Shown piece after piece: positions 1-12,118 of a stretch of DNA of 64,000 nucleotides. Origin of the DNA: Loripinus fragilis (Eukaryota; Mollusca; Bivalvia; Lucinida; Lucinidae). Each line of letters starts with the position of its first letter. Positions within the stretch are counted from its first letter, which is position 1. The notes under the pieces are model-generated. The model saw only the letters and a list, made by a program, of their open reading frames with translations. It had not been told where the DNA came from and searched no databases. A program made the translations under genes and the position numbers. The stretch lies in contig OZ026522.1 of assembly GCA_964019695.1 (NCBI GenBank), forward strand, positions 18,288,687 to 18,352,686. Direction: 5' to 3'.

Positions 1-100
1 TTTGTCCCCACTTCCCTCCCCCTTTGCCCCCACTTCCCTCTCCCTATCAAAATTGTCCCTCCCCCCTGATACAATTTTGTTCTTGTTCAAGAACTAAAGC
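1..100. repeat. C-rich low-complexity tract
   Basis: The first 100 bases are pyrimidine-rich runs of CCCC and CTTCCCTCCC with a short internal duplication (CCCCCACTTCCCTC occurs twice). There is no coding potential. It is simple sequence of unknown origin, possibly the edge of a repeat that starts outside the window. Confidence 0.6.
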
Positions 101-259
101 GTATATATATACCTGTATAAGTCAAGAAGCAAAATCAATTTTAAAAATAGTTTACCATAGAGACTTAGCTGCATTTTCATGCAAAATTACCAAGTAGGCA
201 AAGACTTATAAAAAAAGACTCTCACTTCTTGAGTCAACAAAAAATCTGGAACTCTATCA

Positions 260-372
260 GTGGCCCAGTGGGTCAAACGCTTTGGATTCAGTTCGGGAGC
301 GGCAGAATCCGGATCAGGACCAAATGATCTGGGTCCAAACTGTTTGCAAAGATTATCAGCAGAAGTCACAAG
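260..372 (+). repeat. dispersed GATCTGGGTCCAAAC repeat, copy 1
   Basis: This stretch holds ATCCGGATCAGGACC followed by GATCTGGGTCCAAACTGTTT and ATCAGCAGA, the same unit that forms the array at 10115-10695. The two halves are loosely inverted, as at 11640-11725. It is a single dispersed copy. The open frames across it are repeat-derived, not genes. Confidence 0.6.
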
Positions 373-1135
373 TTTTACTTGTTCATTTAGATCCGGGAGA
401 TTTTCTGATCTTGTAAAAAGTTCTTTATTTTAGTAGACATTTTTAGCTCATTTCAGGGAGTCTCGCTGGCGATAAGGGAGAGTTCACATGGAGTCGGCGA
501 GACATACATGTATGACATAAACATAAGCTCCAAAAAGAGTTTTTAAACCTTCATGAAACTCTTCTACATTTGTGAAAAAAAGGAATGACTTTCCTCTGCA
601 TTTTAGACATAGACAGTCAGAGATTAAAATTTTGCTGATTATACCAGTTATAGGGGTTGCCAGCAAGCAAGCAGTTTTTTAATATTCTTCGTCAGTTTAG
701 CTTGTAGAACTAGAAAGTTTTTCAAAAAAAAAAAAAATAACGCAATAAGCAAATAAACTTTACTGCTTAATTTTTTGGGATTTTATCATATTTGTATTTT
801 ACAGTTAACTTTTCACCCAAATGATTTTTGACAGAGATACTTTTAGGGAAATGGATTCAAAAGCAAACACAAACTGATGCATATCAATTCATGACACAAT
901 AAACATAAAACGGTTAAAATATTTCAATTCGTTAAAAAGATACATCACTTTGTAAGTGGCGCCTTGGTAGCTGCTATCAAATTTTAATTGTCATTTTTGG
1001 TGGGTACTTCTTTTGTAGGGATTAATTGTTAGATGAAATCTTCAACAAAAATGTAAATGTTCTTACTGAATATAGATAGAGGATTGTTTTTGAGCTTGTG
1101 TTTTCAATTTATAAAACCACTTTGTCATTCTTTTT
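373..1135. other. no gene seen
   Basis: AT-rich sequence with a poly-A run near 723-737. I see no convincing exon, RNA gene or structured repeat. TTTTTAGCTCA near 439 resembles the start of a common molluscan repeat but nothing recognisable follows. Confidence 0.5.
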
Positions 1136-3250
1136 ATACCCCGCCACACTTTAGTGTCGGGGTATTATGTTATACCTTTCGGTGTCTGTCCGTCCATCCG
1201 TCCGTCCGTGCTCACCATTTCCGGTCGATAACTTGAGTATTTATTCACGGAATTTTTTCAAATTTTGCATACATATTGTTATCGGCGATGAGTGGTATGG
1301 GATTGTTAATGGGCAAAATCCGTCCATTTTTAACGGAGTTACTGCCCTTTTTCGTATTGGAAAATTGGTTTCTGGCCTGTTATTCCTTTACTGTTCATGA
1401 TATATGAATGAAACTTCACAGATATGTTGCACATCAAAGGTTACATATTGTGACTAAGGACCGTCACTCTGACCTTCCCAGTTTGTGAGTTATCCACCCT
1501 TGATAGGTCTGAAAAAAGGTTTTTGACCTATTGTTCCTTTACTATATGGAATATCTGAATATAACTTCACAGATATGTGTCACATCAAAGGTAACATATT
1601 GCGACTAAGAACCGTCACTCTTACCTTTCCCGTTTGTGAGTTATCCGCCCTTGATTGAATTAAAAAATGTTTTTTACCCGTAGTTCCTTTACTATGTGGA
1701 ATATTTAAATGAAACTTTACAGATATTTTCACATCAAAGGTTACATACTGTTACATAGAACCATCACTCTTACCTTTCCAGTTCATGAGTAATCTGCCCT
1801 TGATTGATCTGAAAAATGTTTTTTGACCTGTAGTTCATTTACTATATGGAATATCTGAATGAAACTTCACAGATATGTTGATCATCAAAGGTTACATATT
1901 GTGACTAAGGATCGTCACTCTTACCTTTCCAGATTGTGAGTTATCCACCCTTGATTGATCTGAGAATTGGTTTTTGGCCTGTAGTTTCTTTTACTATATT
2001 GAATATCTGAATGAAACTTCACAGATATGTTGAACATCAAAGGTAACATATTTTTAGTAAGGACCGTCACCCTTACCTTTCCAGTTCATGAGTTATCCGC
2101 CCTTGATTGAATTAAAAAATGTTTTTTACCCGTAGTTCCTTTACTATGTGGAATATTTAAATGAAACTTTACAGATATTTTTCACATCAAAGGTTACATA
2201 CTGTTACAAAGAACCATCACTCTTACCTTTCCAGTTCATGAGTAATCTGCCCTTGATTGATCTGAAAAATGTTTTTTGACCTGTAGTTCATTTACTATAT
2301 GGAATATCTGAATGAAACTTCACAGATATGTTGATCATCAAAGGTTACATATTGTGACTAAGGATCGTCACTCTTACCTTTCCAGATTGTGAGTTATCCA
2401 CCCTTGATTGATCTGAGAATTGGTTTTTGGCCTGTAGTTTCTTTTACTATATTGAATATCTGAATGAAACTTCACAGATATGTTGAATATCAAAGGTAAC
2501 ATATTTTTAGTAAGGACCGTCACCCTTACCTTTCCAGTTCATGAGTTATCCGCCCTTGATTGATCTGAAAAATGGTTTTTGACCTGTAGTTCATTTACTA
2601 TATTGAGTATCTGAATGAAACTTCACAGATATGTTGACCATCAAAGGTTACATATTGTGGGTAAGGATCGTCACTCTTACCTTTCCAGATTGTGAGTTAT
2701 CCACCCTTGATTGATCTGAGAATTGGTTTTTAACCTGTAGTTCATTTCATCCGTCCGTGCTCACTGTTTCCAATCGATAACTTGAGTATTTATGCACAGA
2801 ATTTTTTCAAATTTTGCATACATATTGTTATTGGGGATGAGTGGTATGGGATTGTTAATGGGCGAAATCTGACCATTTTCGATGGAGTTACTGCCCTTTC
2901 TCCTTTTAAAAAATGGTTTCTGGCCTGTTATTCTTTTACTGTTTATGATATCTGAATGAAACTTCACAGATATGTTGAATAGCAAAGGTTATATATTACA
3001 ACGAAGGACCGTCACTCTTACCTTTCCAGTTCATGAGTTATCCGCCCTTGATTAATCTGGAAAATGTTTTTGACCTGTAGCTCCTATACTATATGAAATA
3101 TCTGAATGAAACTTTGCAGATATGTTGACCATCAAAGGTTACATTTTGTGACTAAGGACGTCATATCACTGTCTATCTCAGTTCTGTTGCTATTTAGGCA
3201 TTATATATCTCACAAAATAACTTTTGGTGCCCCCAGCAGTGGCGGGGTAT
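1136..3250 (+). mobile_element. 2.1-kb element made of 151-bp tandem units
   Basis: The stretch is bounded by ATACCCCGCCAC at 1136 and its complement GTGGCGGGGTAT at 3239-3250. After a TCCG/TCCA microsatellite (about 1183-1212) and a head module, a unit of about 151 bp recurs. ACTTCACAGATATG or close variants start near 1413, 1563, 1713, 1864, 2016, 2166, 2317, 2469 and 2620. A second head module (CCGTCCGTGCTCAC, near 2750) then restarts the series, with units near 2955 and 3106. No transposase is visible, so it is probably non-autonomous. The short open frames within are repeat-derived. Confidence 0.8.
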
Positions 3251-3352
3251 TATGCAGTGCTTGCGGTGCTTTTATTAAAACAGTGAAACCGGAAATTGGA
3301 CCAGGAAGCACAAACTCTTTTGAGTCGAATCTTGTGAATACCACTGTAAAAT

Positions 3353-3589
3353 GAGCCGTGACATGAGACTTCCAACAATGTGGTAGGTGCGACCAGCAAA
3401 GCCTCAGATCAGTCTGCGCAAACGCGCAGTCTGATCAGAGCCTTTGCTAGTCGCTTGATTATTATATGAGTGTTAAGCTACTGACTGAACATTATTTGGA
3501 GTTTCTAAGCTTAAAAGGAGGCTGCACAGGCTCGTCTGAGTCTACACTTGTCTAAATGCCACATTGTTGGAAATCACATGTCGCGGCTC
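3353..3589 (+). mobile_element. 240-bp MITE family, copy 1
   Basis: The copy starts GAGCCGTGACATGAGACTTC and ends with the complementary ATCACATGTCGCGGCTC, giving terminal inverted repeats of about 30 bp containing CCAACAATGTGG / CCACATTGTTGG. Inside is a second hairpin around TGCGCAAACGCGCA with arms GATCAG and AAAGGCTC-like motifs. Flanks are AAAT on both sides, compatible with a short AT-rich target duplication. Seven more copies occur in the window. Confidence 0.85.
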
Positions 3590-4365
3590 AAATATGCCAT
3601 ATATCGATATTTTGACAGATAACACACTAGCCTAGGCTACCATTGAGCTTGACAATATACTGGAACACATGGTCTCAAACTTCGGGTTTGTCAGAACAGT
3701 CATAGTTTTAAGTGTTGGTGTTTCTCGAAAACTGATAACTCTATAATGAGGTATAGAAATGGGAAACACAACGATCGGTAAACTCATGCTGCGTTTTAAC
3801 ATGTTTAAAGTATTTTAGGAGTTTACAGAAGTCATTCTCTAGCATGGTTATCGACGGCGGCTTAACCCCGTTTAAATGTGATTTCCAATATAAAACAACA
3901 GCCGCCATCTCAAAGTCAAAAAGTCATTCACACTACCAACACCCTTCTCTTCCCCTAAGTAAGTTAAAACTTTTTCTCAAACACATGCCTGTTATGTACG
4001 TCATTTTACTTTTGACATGTGTAATGTTTAATCTCATATGCCACCTGCGTGTGGCCTGAGTTTAACTGCAAAATAAAGTTTGTTCTGTTCTGTTCACATG
4101 CTCCCTCTCCCCCAGTGTATTACAGTGAATATGCCCTTCGCTGTAATTAATCAGAAGCAACAACAGGTTTTCAACAAAAAGTTTTAATTGGATTCAGGCC
4201 CATCATGAAACAACATATTTTACAAGCAATAAAATGGCATGTGAAGTACATATCTAAGCACATAGGTTTTTAATATCATATCATTTAATCAGAACCGTAA
4301 AAGATCAAATAATAAGCGTAAAATTGGAATCATTCTCAAATCCATCTATTTTAACTTTTGCCATT
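3590..4365. other. no gene; possible retroelement tail at 4068-4096
   Basis: No exon is recognised. AATAAAGTTTG followed by TTCTGTTCTGTTC at 4070-4095 looks like the 3' end of a non-LTR retroelement with a short pentanucleotide tail, but no upstream reverse transcriptase is visible. The rest is unstructured. Confidence 0.4.
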
Positions 4366-5010
4366 GGTGTTCAAAAGAACTGTCTCCAATGCGATGGCTC
4401 ACATGAGCATACACGACATGCTTTCATTCATAAATAAGAAAATTGATTTTGAAAATTTCAACATTTGTTTTAGGTGCTCGAAAGAACCGTCTCACTGAGG
4501 CGATCCTTTTAAGCATCCACAGATATTTTCAATCATAAATATGAAAGCTAAATTTCAATTACTCAACCTCCTTTGCTTAAAAAATGGGGAAATTCTCCCA
4601 TCTACCAATTTTTACACTCGCTTGGGTGCTCAAAAGAATGCTCTAATGGAGATGACCCCTCAAGCACCCACAACATCTGTTTTCATGCATAAATTAACTT
4701 GAGAAAACCAATTTTCATTTACGCAAAAATTGACTAACACTTTCTTTACATAAAATTGGAATAAATCTCCTGTCCATCAACTTAAATACTTGTTTTGGGT
4801 GCTCAAAAGAATCGTATCATTGAGCACACAAAACATGTTTCGTTCATAAATGTTTAAAATTAACTTTAATAACGCAAATAGCTTGAGCCCCCCCTCCCCC
4901 CCAAAAAAAACATTTTAGCCCAAAGTTGGCAAAATTCTCTCATTTATCAATTTTAACACCTGTTTTGTATGCTCAAAGAACCCTTTCGTTGATATGGTTG
5001 GTTCCCTTGA
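4366..5010 (+). repeat. array of hairpin-bearing repeats (about 150 bp)
   Basis: Five diverged units contain a core like GGTGCTCAAAAGAACCGTCT, then TGAGACGGT, TTTTAAGCACCC and a tail TTTTCATTCATAAAT. Cores start near 4367, 4474, 4622, 4797 and 4966. The core is an imperfect palindrome, so each unit can fold. Related copies lie at 34395-34565 and 46658-46702. No protein is encoded. Confidence 0.7.
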
Positions 5011-5227
5011 ACATATGTTTTCGTTCCTTAAAGAAAATCAAGAAGCAAAGGGATGTAATCCAATATGGTGATAAACCGGTACGGCGCCCGAAATTACTCG
5101 AAATCGAGACTCAAAAGCGGATTGTGTGCATTGTAGGTGTCGTATAGAGCCTTAATGGTATCGTTTTGGACAATTTTTAATGAGCTTTTTATCAAACAAA
5201 AGCAGTTCCTTACCCATATCGTTACAG

Positions 5228-5296
5228 ACTTCCCGCCCCCTATCCCCCCTCTTCCCGCCCCCTCTACCCCCGTACCCCCCTGTCCACCCCCTCTGA
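5228..5296. other. C-run tract, potential G-quadruplex / i-motif
   Basis: At least seven separate runs of three to six C are spaced by 2-6 bases (for example CCCCCTATCCCCCC). The complementary strand meets the usual G3+N1-7 pattern for quadruplex formation. No gene is adjacent, so any regulatory role is unproven. Confidence 0.55.
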
Positions 5297-5559
5297 TATA
5301 CGCGTTCTTTGGAGAAAGAAATACATTTTAGTAATTTTATTTGGATAACATGTGACCCCTCGATATATACAATGCATCATCCCATTTTTTTTATACCAAA
5401 CTTGATGGAAGAATTCATTAGTACATAACGGGTTAACCTCGTCCTCCGACGGGAATCATTGTAGGGGGAAGTTACAAGTTACAAGAAGGCGGATGGATCA
5501 TGGGGTGGAAAGCGAGAGCAGGCAGTCAGCAAATCAGTAGTTATCCGGTTAATTTTCTC

Positions 5560-6060
5560 AGCAGCAGCTAACAGCTGTGCTAGGTACAAATATTGCCAAT
5601 TCCCTGCACTTAGTGTGCAGTCGATCCTACAACCACAGAGCATTTTCAGATGACATAATTACCTCTCCAAGAAGCATTAATCTGATAGACAGTTTTATTT
5701 ATTTAACAGCTATTTAACCCCAAAGCAGCAAGGAAATCAGTTAGTTTAAAGGGCCTCCCCAGAACCTGTATAGTGTTAGAATGTTTGTGAATGATAGGAA
5801 ATTTCTCAGAAAAATTACCATTAAGTACAGATACAGATTTCAGAGAGATATTGCTTAACCCTTGTCCTGCTAATAATTTTGTCAAGAAAAATGCCATCTT
5901 TGTATGATGCCTGCTGTATATATACAAATGCACTCCAGTTTAATTTATCAAGGATTCATACACTATAAGCCCTGGTCATACGGCACTTAGACCTCAAGGA
6001 GCATGCTGATCTGGGTCCATATTTTGCGATATAGACCTCCAAAGTATGTCTTTTAGAGCA
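5560..6060 (+). repeat. dispersed repeat, related inverted to 9660-10900
   Basis: GTGCAGTCGATCCTACAA (5617), TATATATACAAATGCACTCC (5917) and GATCTGGGTCCAT (6010) reappear in inverted form at 10868, 9733 and 9680. The two regions therefore carry degenerate inverted copies of one repeat. A GA dinucleotide run follows at 6063-6079. Confidence 0.45.
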
Positions 6061-6165
6061 AAAGAGAGAGAGAGAGAGTGCGTAAGACAGTAGTTTTAAA
6101 TAGCGAGAAGATAGATAGTTCCTTTTGTCAAAAGTAACAAAACATATTAATCTGATTTTATACAT

Positions 6166-6790
6166 TTTTAGCTCACCGTCTTCGTCCGTCGTCGACCCTA
6201 GTGTGCACAGGGGCTTGAAGTCGTGACTTTTTGCGTGATTTTAGCCCTAGGGAAGCGTAATATGTACATCGAAAACGATGAAAGACCGATAATTTAAGGA
6301 TTTGAAAAAAATGGTCAAATCTAGTTTAGGATTTTTTTTTATGATCCAGTTGGTCAAACTTATCAGTTTTTTCTTGGCTTGTTATTTTCTCAAAATTTTT
6401 AGATCAAATTTATGAGATTGTAACTAAGCAACAGACGAAGTAACATATATTCATAAATTCAAGCGCCTGTGTCCATATCGGCCCTCAGAATAAGTGCACA
6501 TTTAAATGACATAATTTAACGTAAAGACCCGCAAGTAACATAATAAGTTTAAAATGTGGCCACTGCCATGTTACCAGGCATATCTGCCCGGCACCCACTT
6601 TTGCCCTCAGGCCTTAAGGTCCTCTGGCAAATTACTGAGACACCGGGCCGGCATGCTTGGCAATGAGGCAGCGGCCATGTATTTATCTTGAATTATTTCA
6701 AGGTTCTCAGATTTGTTATGCAACTTGTAAGCATTTGCTATTATACAGGTATTTCATGCCTGTTTGTAGTATAGTCAAAACTGTTACCCC
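6166..6790 (+). repeat. fragment of TTTAGCTCACC-type repeat, then no gene
   Basis: TTTTTAGCTCACCGTCTTCG and CGTCCGTCGTCGACC at 6166-6200 match the head style of the larger tandem element at 25220-27035, but the body is missing. From 6240 to 6790 I see no exon. 6560-6690 has a weak inverted pair (GGCCACTGCCATG / CAGCGGCCATG). Confidence 0.45.
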
Positions 6791-6795
6791 GAGGC

Positions 6796-6868
6796 GCCGT
6801 GGATGACCTGATGCACTATTGCACGAGGCCGAAGGCTGAGTGCAATAGTGCATCAGGTTGTCCATGGT
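6796..6868. repeat. 73-bp hairpin
   Basis: CCTGATGCACTATTGCA (6807-6823) pairs with TGCAATAGTGCATCAGG (6841-6857), and the pairing extends outward through GTGGATGA / TGTCCATGG. The loop is GAGGCCGAAGGCTGAG. TGTGCAATAGTTCACTGA at 7275 reuses the stem, so this is probably part of a larger degenerate foldback element spanning about 6780-7295. Open frames on both strands here are shadows of the palindrome. Confidence 0.65.
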
Positions 6869-7299
6869 ACGAGGTAATAGTTGGACTATTCTACAATGTG
6901 CACAAAATAACTGTTTTATTACACAGCCCATTTGATGGCATACATAGCAGCGTTGCTGTAGACAATGTGGTTTTCTTGAAAAACAGAAAACTTCATCTAA
7001 TCTGCTCAAATTTGGTCTCAAAGTGTTCCGCTTGCTCTAACTAAGAAACCGAGTACCCACACTTTATGTTTCTGACCGCAAACAACGAAGTTATGGGTGT
7101 TGCAAGGTGCCAAACCATGCCCCATGTTCGACATTGCTACACAGCGTCTCCTGACGTAAACAAACCGTACGCGCATCTTGGTAGAGCAGGACGATGAGCG
7201 CCTTCATATTATTAGCAGCAAAGCGGGAAACCAGGCCATGATATAATCCCAGTCAATATTCAAAACTATTGCCTGTGCAATAGTTCACTGACTTATGAC

Positions 7300-7874
7300 A
7301 TAGCAAAAAAAAATAATACACAATTACTTTGTATATAGGCATGACATAGCAAAAAATACATAATTACTCTGTATATAGGCGGTTGGGTAATAATGTGAAA
7401 TATGGCATAGCTGGCAACCAAATATTCAGTTAACTTGCTCTCTTTGTACATGCCTAGTGTGGCAAACATTTTATACCCAGATCAGATGCACAAGGGACTT
7501 GAGACATGAGAATCAAGTGCAATATGGCTTGGAAGATCTAAAATTATTCCATCTCGATATCTAAGACGAAACCAAAGACAGACATCCTGTTGTATTTTTT
7601 TTTCTCAAACAACATATCCCCCAAGACTATACTTTTGATTGAACCAAATCTTGCGGGAGACATCATGGGGACATGGAGATTCACAATTGCTAAAATCGTT
7701 CTTGATCCAAACAAATCATTTGACACACCGATAATGCTTGTGAGTTACAGGGATTGAAAACAGCAGCTGGTTTCTGTTGAAGAACAAATCTGGCCACGTA
7801 AGAAGCAGCTCTAAAATTAAACAAGGGTGTGTGTAAATTCAAAGTATTACCTTGCATGTAGGTCTACACTTTCC
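7300..7874. other. no gene seen
   Basis: A 30-base segment containing GACATAGCAAAAAA and TACATAATTACT is locally duplicated at 7297-7380 (about 44 bp apart). Nothing else is recognised. Confidence 0.45.
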
Positions 7875-8165
7875 CACTTTAATTTGATATGCAACATGAC
7901 ACTTTTAGAAAAAAATGACCTTTTGACCCCACCCCAGGGGTCGTTGGTGTGTGTAATGACAGCATATTTGCTTTTATGGTACTCTGTGCTCAATTTTCTT
8001 TAATTTATTATGCAACATGACTACTTAAAAAAAATATATAGTTTGACCTTTTTACTCCACCCCCTTGGTCGAGGGTGTGTCTGTGGGCAAAATATTTGCT
8101 ACCATGTTGCTGCCAGCGTCGTCAGCTTTAATTTGATATGCAACATGAATACTTTTTTGTGCTTT
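7875..8165 (+). repeat. three-unit tandem repeat (about 125 bp)
   Basis: TTTAATTTGATATGCAACAT occurs near 7880 and 8130 with a variant near 8005. Each is followed by an A-rich run, a GACC-rich segment with CCACCCC and GTCG, and GTGTGTGT. Period is about 125 bp. Non-coding; probably a fragment of a tandem-unit element like those at 1136 and 25220. Confidence 0.6.
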
Positions 8166-9655
8166 TGGACTTAGACATTTTATTCATCCGAAATGCTTAG
8201 ATGTCTGGTTTGTGTAATCTGTAACTCCAGTAGTTGTCATTCTTAATATTCACATTTGTATGTTATGATTGTTCACACAGTGAACATATGTTGTGGACAT
8301 TTAATAATATTTTGGATGTGTTGAACTTAGACATTATTATGTCTACAACACCTTTGGAGTGCTTACATTGTATAATTTGTGTGTAATCTGCAATTTAAAC
8401 AGATTTAATTCCTCTATATTGATACTCTCCCTAATGACTGTTCTCAATGTGAAGATGGCATTGACGACACAGGTACTCCAGAGCAGAGTTTGGTCTTGTT
8501 ATAAGTAAAAGCTATCTTAATTTTTTGTCAAAAATAAAAGTATTGGTGTTCACCCCCAAAAAAAATTCTCCTCATCTATCAAAAAATCTCTGAATTTACG
8601 CACTACAGTGTTTTAACGTTACGGAACAGTTGTGACAGTTTTTACCAGGGCAAGATAACAAAGTATGTGTTTGTCTTTTATCTATACCGGTAAGCTGAAA
8701 TTATCCCATGTGAGCCAGTTCAATGACATGTGCTAAACCCTCTGGCCATGCTATGTCCGTGATGAACAAAATGCATGTATCCCGTTCTGGATCAAAACGT
8801 TTTGCATCTGTTCCCAAACGGGAGCCACTGTATCCCGATTGGGCATCACAACATTCTCTTGTTCTCGAAGAGGGATCCACTGACTACCAGAAAAAGGCCT
8901 AATTTTAAACCTTAATAACTTTTTTCTCGACATTTAAAAAAAAATCTGAATGGTCCAAACGTTGGAAATTTATTCATCTTTAAGCTGCTAAAATTTGGTG
9001 AAAATCGGTTAATAACTGTGACACATATTTTTTGTTTTCTGAAACAACTATAAAAACAGTAAAACGGAGCCCGATCGAGTAGCAAGTTACTGTTTACAGT
9101 AACATTTACCTGTATTTTTCTCTCAATTTAAGTAGGTCAATGGAGCCCGATAAGGCATCTTTCCTCCACTGTTAAATGGGGTCTGCATCATGTAGGGTTC
9201 AATCATAGTTGCTTATTTAAATGTTACAGTAGGTTCAAAGATCGATGAGAATTATAGTAAACAACTAAAGATATAAACTATTCCAGGTAATGGGTATATT
9301 TTATACAGGTATATATCCTACACTGCCTATACAAGTATGATATATTATATCATTATTTACCTGCTTCTATCAAAAGCGGTATCAATAATGCTATAGTCCT
9401 ATTATTATTCATCTTTGAATCGACTGTAAGTTTGAAATGTTTGCAAACAATGTTTGTGTTTGTAAACATTACCAACACAATTATCATGAGTTTATCAATG
9501 GCACATATATTATAATCTTTCAAACAAAGCAGTGCATCATACAGCATCTAATCATGGTCTGTTTGCCTAAGTCATATTGGCAATTAATAAGAAGGTATGT
9601 TTAGATGGGTTAACTAGTTTCCTGCTATTTGTAGCAGTTTGTGTCTGCTCTCTCA
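8166..9655. other. no gene seen
   Basis: AT-rich sequence without a supported exon, RNA gene or long inverted repeat. GGAGCCCGAT occurs twice (near 9067 and 9142) in a loosely repeated context. Confidence 0.45.
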
Positions 9656-9860
9656 TCTATTATTTGTACAAATAATATGGACCCAGATCTGACTGCATCC
9701 TTTTGTTGATCAAAATTCATAGTCTGCTATTCTGGAGTGCATATAAATATATGCAGCAGATGTTATAAGCAGACGACATTTTCAGGTCAGAATATGCGTT
9801 AACTTAATTTAGACCTGTAAATGCAGTTTGAGGAACATTTATATGCAACTTTCTTTTTTA
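9656..9860 (-). repeat. inverted relative of the 5.9-kb repeat
   Basis: TGGACCCAGATCTGACTG, CTGGAGTGCATATAAATATA and ATAAGCAGACGACATT match, in reverse, segments at 5915-6025 and the ends of the 56-bp-period units at 10115-10695. It is repeat sequence with no gene. Confidence 0.45.
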
Positions 9861-10114
9861 TAATTAGGCGCTATAAATCAAGTACTTATTCAGTGATGAT
9901 TCATTTTATTATAATAGCAAAGGTATATTAACCGTGATTTTTTCACCTTTTGACCCAAAACAAAGAAAAAAAACAGCATGCAAAGAGTTAATTGTTCATG
10001 ATGTTTTTGTCCTCTGCAGATAGTTTTCAACATCACTTTTTCCAAAACTTTTTTCGGGAATAACATCAGAATGTCAAATAGCTTGGGTCTAGATCATGTT
10101 TAATGTTCTATCAA

Positions 10115-10695
10115 GCCTGATCTGTGTCCAAACTATTTGCATAGATCACCACCAGACGACAAAACTCCCGATTATCAGGAAAAAGGTTAATATGTATATC
10201 TTTACCTACTGGAAATTTAGCTTCCTATTTGTCGTCGGCCTATTTTTTTCAAAATCAGCTTTTTTTGAAAAATTCATTCAAGAATATACCATCAGTATCA
10301 AACAGCTTGGATCCAGATCAGGCCAAAAAATTTATCAACCCAGATCTGGGTCCAAACAGTTGTTTGCAAATGTAGTTGCCAGATTACATTTGACAATTTG
10401 TCTGGCCTGATCTAGGTCCAAACTGTTTGCAAATGTAATCAGTAGACATTTTGTCGGGCCTGATCTGGATCCAAACTGTTTGCAAATGTGATCAGCAGAC
10501 AACAGTTTGTCGGGCCTGATCTGGATCCGAACTGTTTGCAAATGAAATCAGTTTGCAAATGTTATCAGCAGACGACATTTTGTCGGTCCTGATCTGGATC
10601 GAAACTGTTTGCAACTGTAGTCAGCAGACGGCATTCAGTCCGGCCTGATCTGGGTAAAAATTGTTTGTAAATTTATCAGCAGACGATACAAGAAA
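10115..10695 (+). repeat. 56-bp-period tandem array
   Basis: The unit is close to GGCCTGATCTGGATCCAAAC, then TGTTTGCAAATGT, ATCAGCAGACGACA and TTTTGTCG. CCTGATCT starts near 10406, 10459, 10515, 10588 and 10644 (spacings 53-73), with diverged units upstream. Spacing irregularities come from small internal duplications (TTTGCAAATG is doubled near 10535-10560). Frames reading QFGSRSGPTK-like peptides are repeat translation, not protein. Confidence 0.8.
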
Positions 10696-11639
10696 GCAAA
10701 GAGTTAAACAATATTGAACTTATGTACAGATATATCAAAAAACAGCCCCTTTAAAAGTTAGGCTCTGAAACTCTGAAATTTAATAGCCAAGGAATGCCAT
10801 AACCTTGATGGTTCAAGATGATTGATAGCAGACTGGCTACCATGGCATGGTAGCTGCCAGACCTTTGTAGGATCGACTGTGTGTGGAAAGATAGGGGATA
10901 CATCTTGAAGTGTGTACTCTGCTAGCAATATATTCTCATTAATATGAAAATGAATCAAATTAATTTCACCGTTTGACCTTTGAAAGGGTTGTAGAAGTAT
11001 TTAAAATAGTGGGATTACATTTTCTGGCAAAAAAAACCCAGATTTTTTTATATGTGCTAACAAGAAGAGTGGTAGAGCCTGATAGACTTCCTAATGATAT
11101 GATGGAAATATTGAAAGAAAAAATGATGACAAAAGATGTGGACTCATTGTCTAATGCAAACACTGGTTCATTCAATTTTACACCCATCCGCATCCCGTGA
11201 CATATCTACAAGTATTAAGAATACATGAATTAAAACTCTTGATTTTAACAAAGACAGATGTTATTCTGGGTCTGCAACGTTTGTCCTTAGTTACTTTCGT
11301 TGTTTGCTTTGCAAACTGTTTAGATCCAGATCAAGTCCGATAAGTTGTCGTGCATGATCTGAATCCAAACTGTGTTATGCTCTGATTATTAGTGTTTTGA
11401 AAATAAAGAAAACATCACTATTCAACAATAGCATGCAAAAATTGTGTTTCTATATAAAAGATCTCATTAAGGCTGTCCAAAGGGGAGGAGGTTGTTAATG
11501 AAACGGTGACCGTTTGACACATTTTTGGTTAAACCCTGAGAGATGTTCAGCTCTTTGCATGCTGGGTAATGTTTCATGTTTTTCTTGTTGTCTGCTGACT
11601 ATTATTCAAAATTAACTTTTTCAAAAAATGCGTTGGACA
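10696..11639. other. no gene; scattered copies of the 56-bp unit
   Basis: A diverged copy of the 56-bp unit lies at 11318-11375 (TAGATCCAGATCAAGTCCGA, TGATCTGAATCCAAACTGTG). A 75-residue frame is open on both strands at 10966-11200, but I see no motif or splice signal that makes it a gene. Confidence 0.45.
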
Positions 11640-11728
11640 CAAACAGTTCGGGTCCAGATCAGGATGGACGTTCTGTCGATCCTGATCTGGGTCCAAACTG
11701 TTTGCAAAAGTTATCAGCAGACGACAAG
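11640..11728. repeat. inverted dimer of the 56-bp unit
   Basis: ACAGTTCGGGTCCAGATCAG (11644) is followed by CCTGATCTGGGTCCAAACTG (11682) around the centre GGACGTTCTGTCGATC. Two units thus face each other and form a hairpin, unlike the head-to-tail array at 10.4 kb. Confidence 0.65.
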
Positions 11729-11854
11729 TCTCCATGAGATTGACTGGAAATTATGATAACTATTATATATTCACTACATCTTCTGTCAATATCGCAACAA
11801 CCACAGGAACATCTTTTCAGATTGCATTTTTAATAAATTACATGATGTTAATCT

Positions 11855-12118
11855 TTATGTTCTCTTTCATTTTATTCAGACCAAACATAAATTATTTATT
11901 ACCTAGACTTCTTAATATTCGGAAACCAGATATACTACCTCGAATTATCAACTGTTATGATGTACATGCCTGTATGCCTCAACATCAGTATTCAGCGTCT
12001 TACGTGTACATCATAACCGTCTATATTTCTTTGTACAATATCTTAAAGGGTAAGATATCAGACTTAACAACATATACGTGTGTGACGGCAAGCACAGACC
12101 TGAGCGCTTTCTCTTTAT
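11855..12118 (+). repeat. 265-bp duplicated block A, copy 1
   Basis: This block runs from TTATGTTCTCTTTCATTTTA to GAGCGCTTTCTCTTTATT and is almost identical to 12728-12994. The long open frame that starts at 11734 runs through it and is shared only because the DNA is duplicated; it has no recognisable domain. X sequence at 12119-12423 is unique. Confidence 0.75.
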
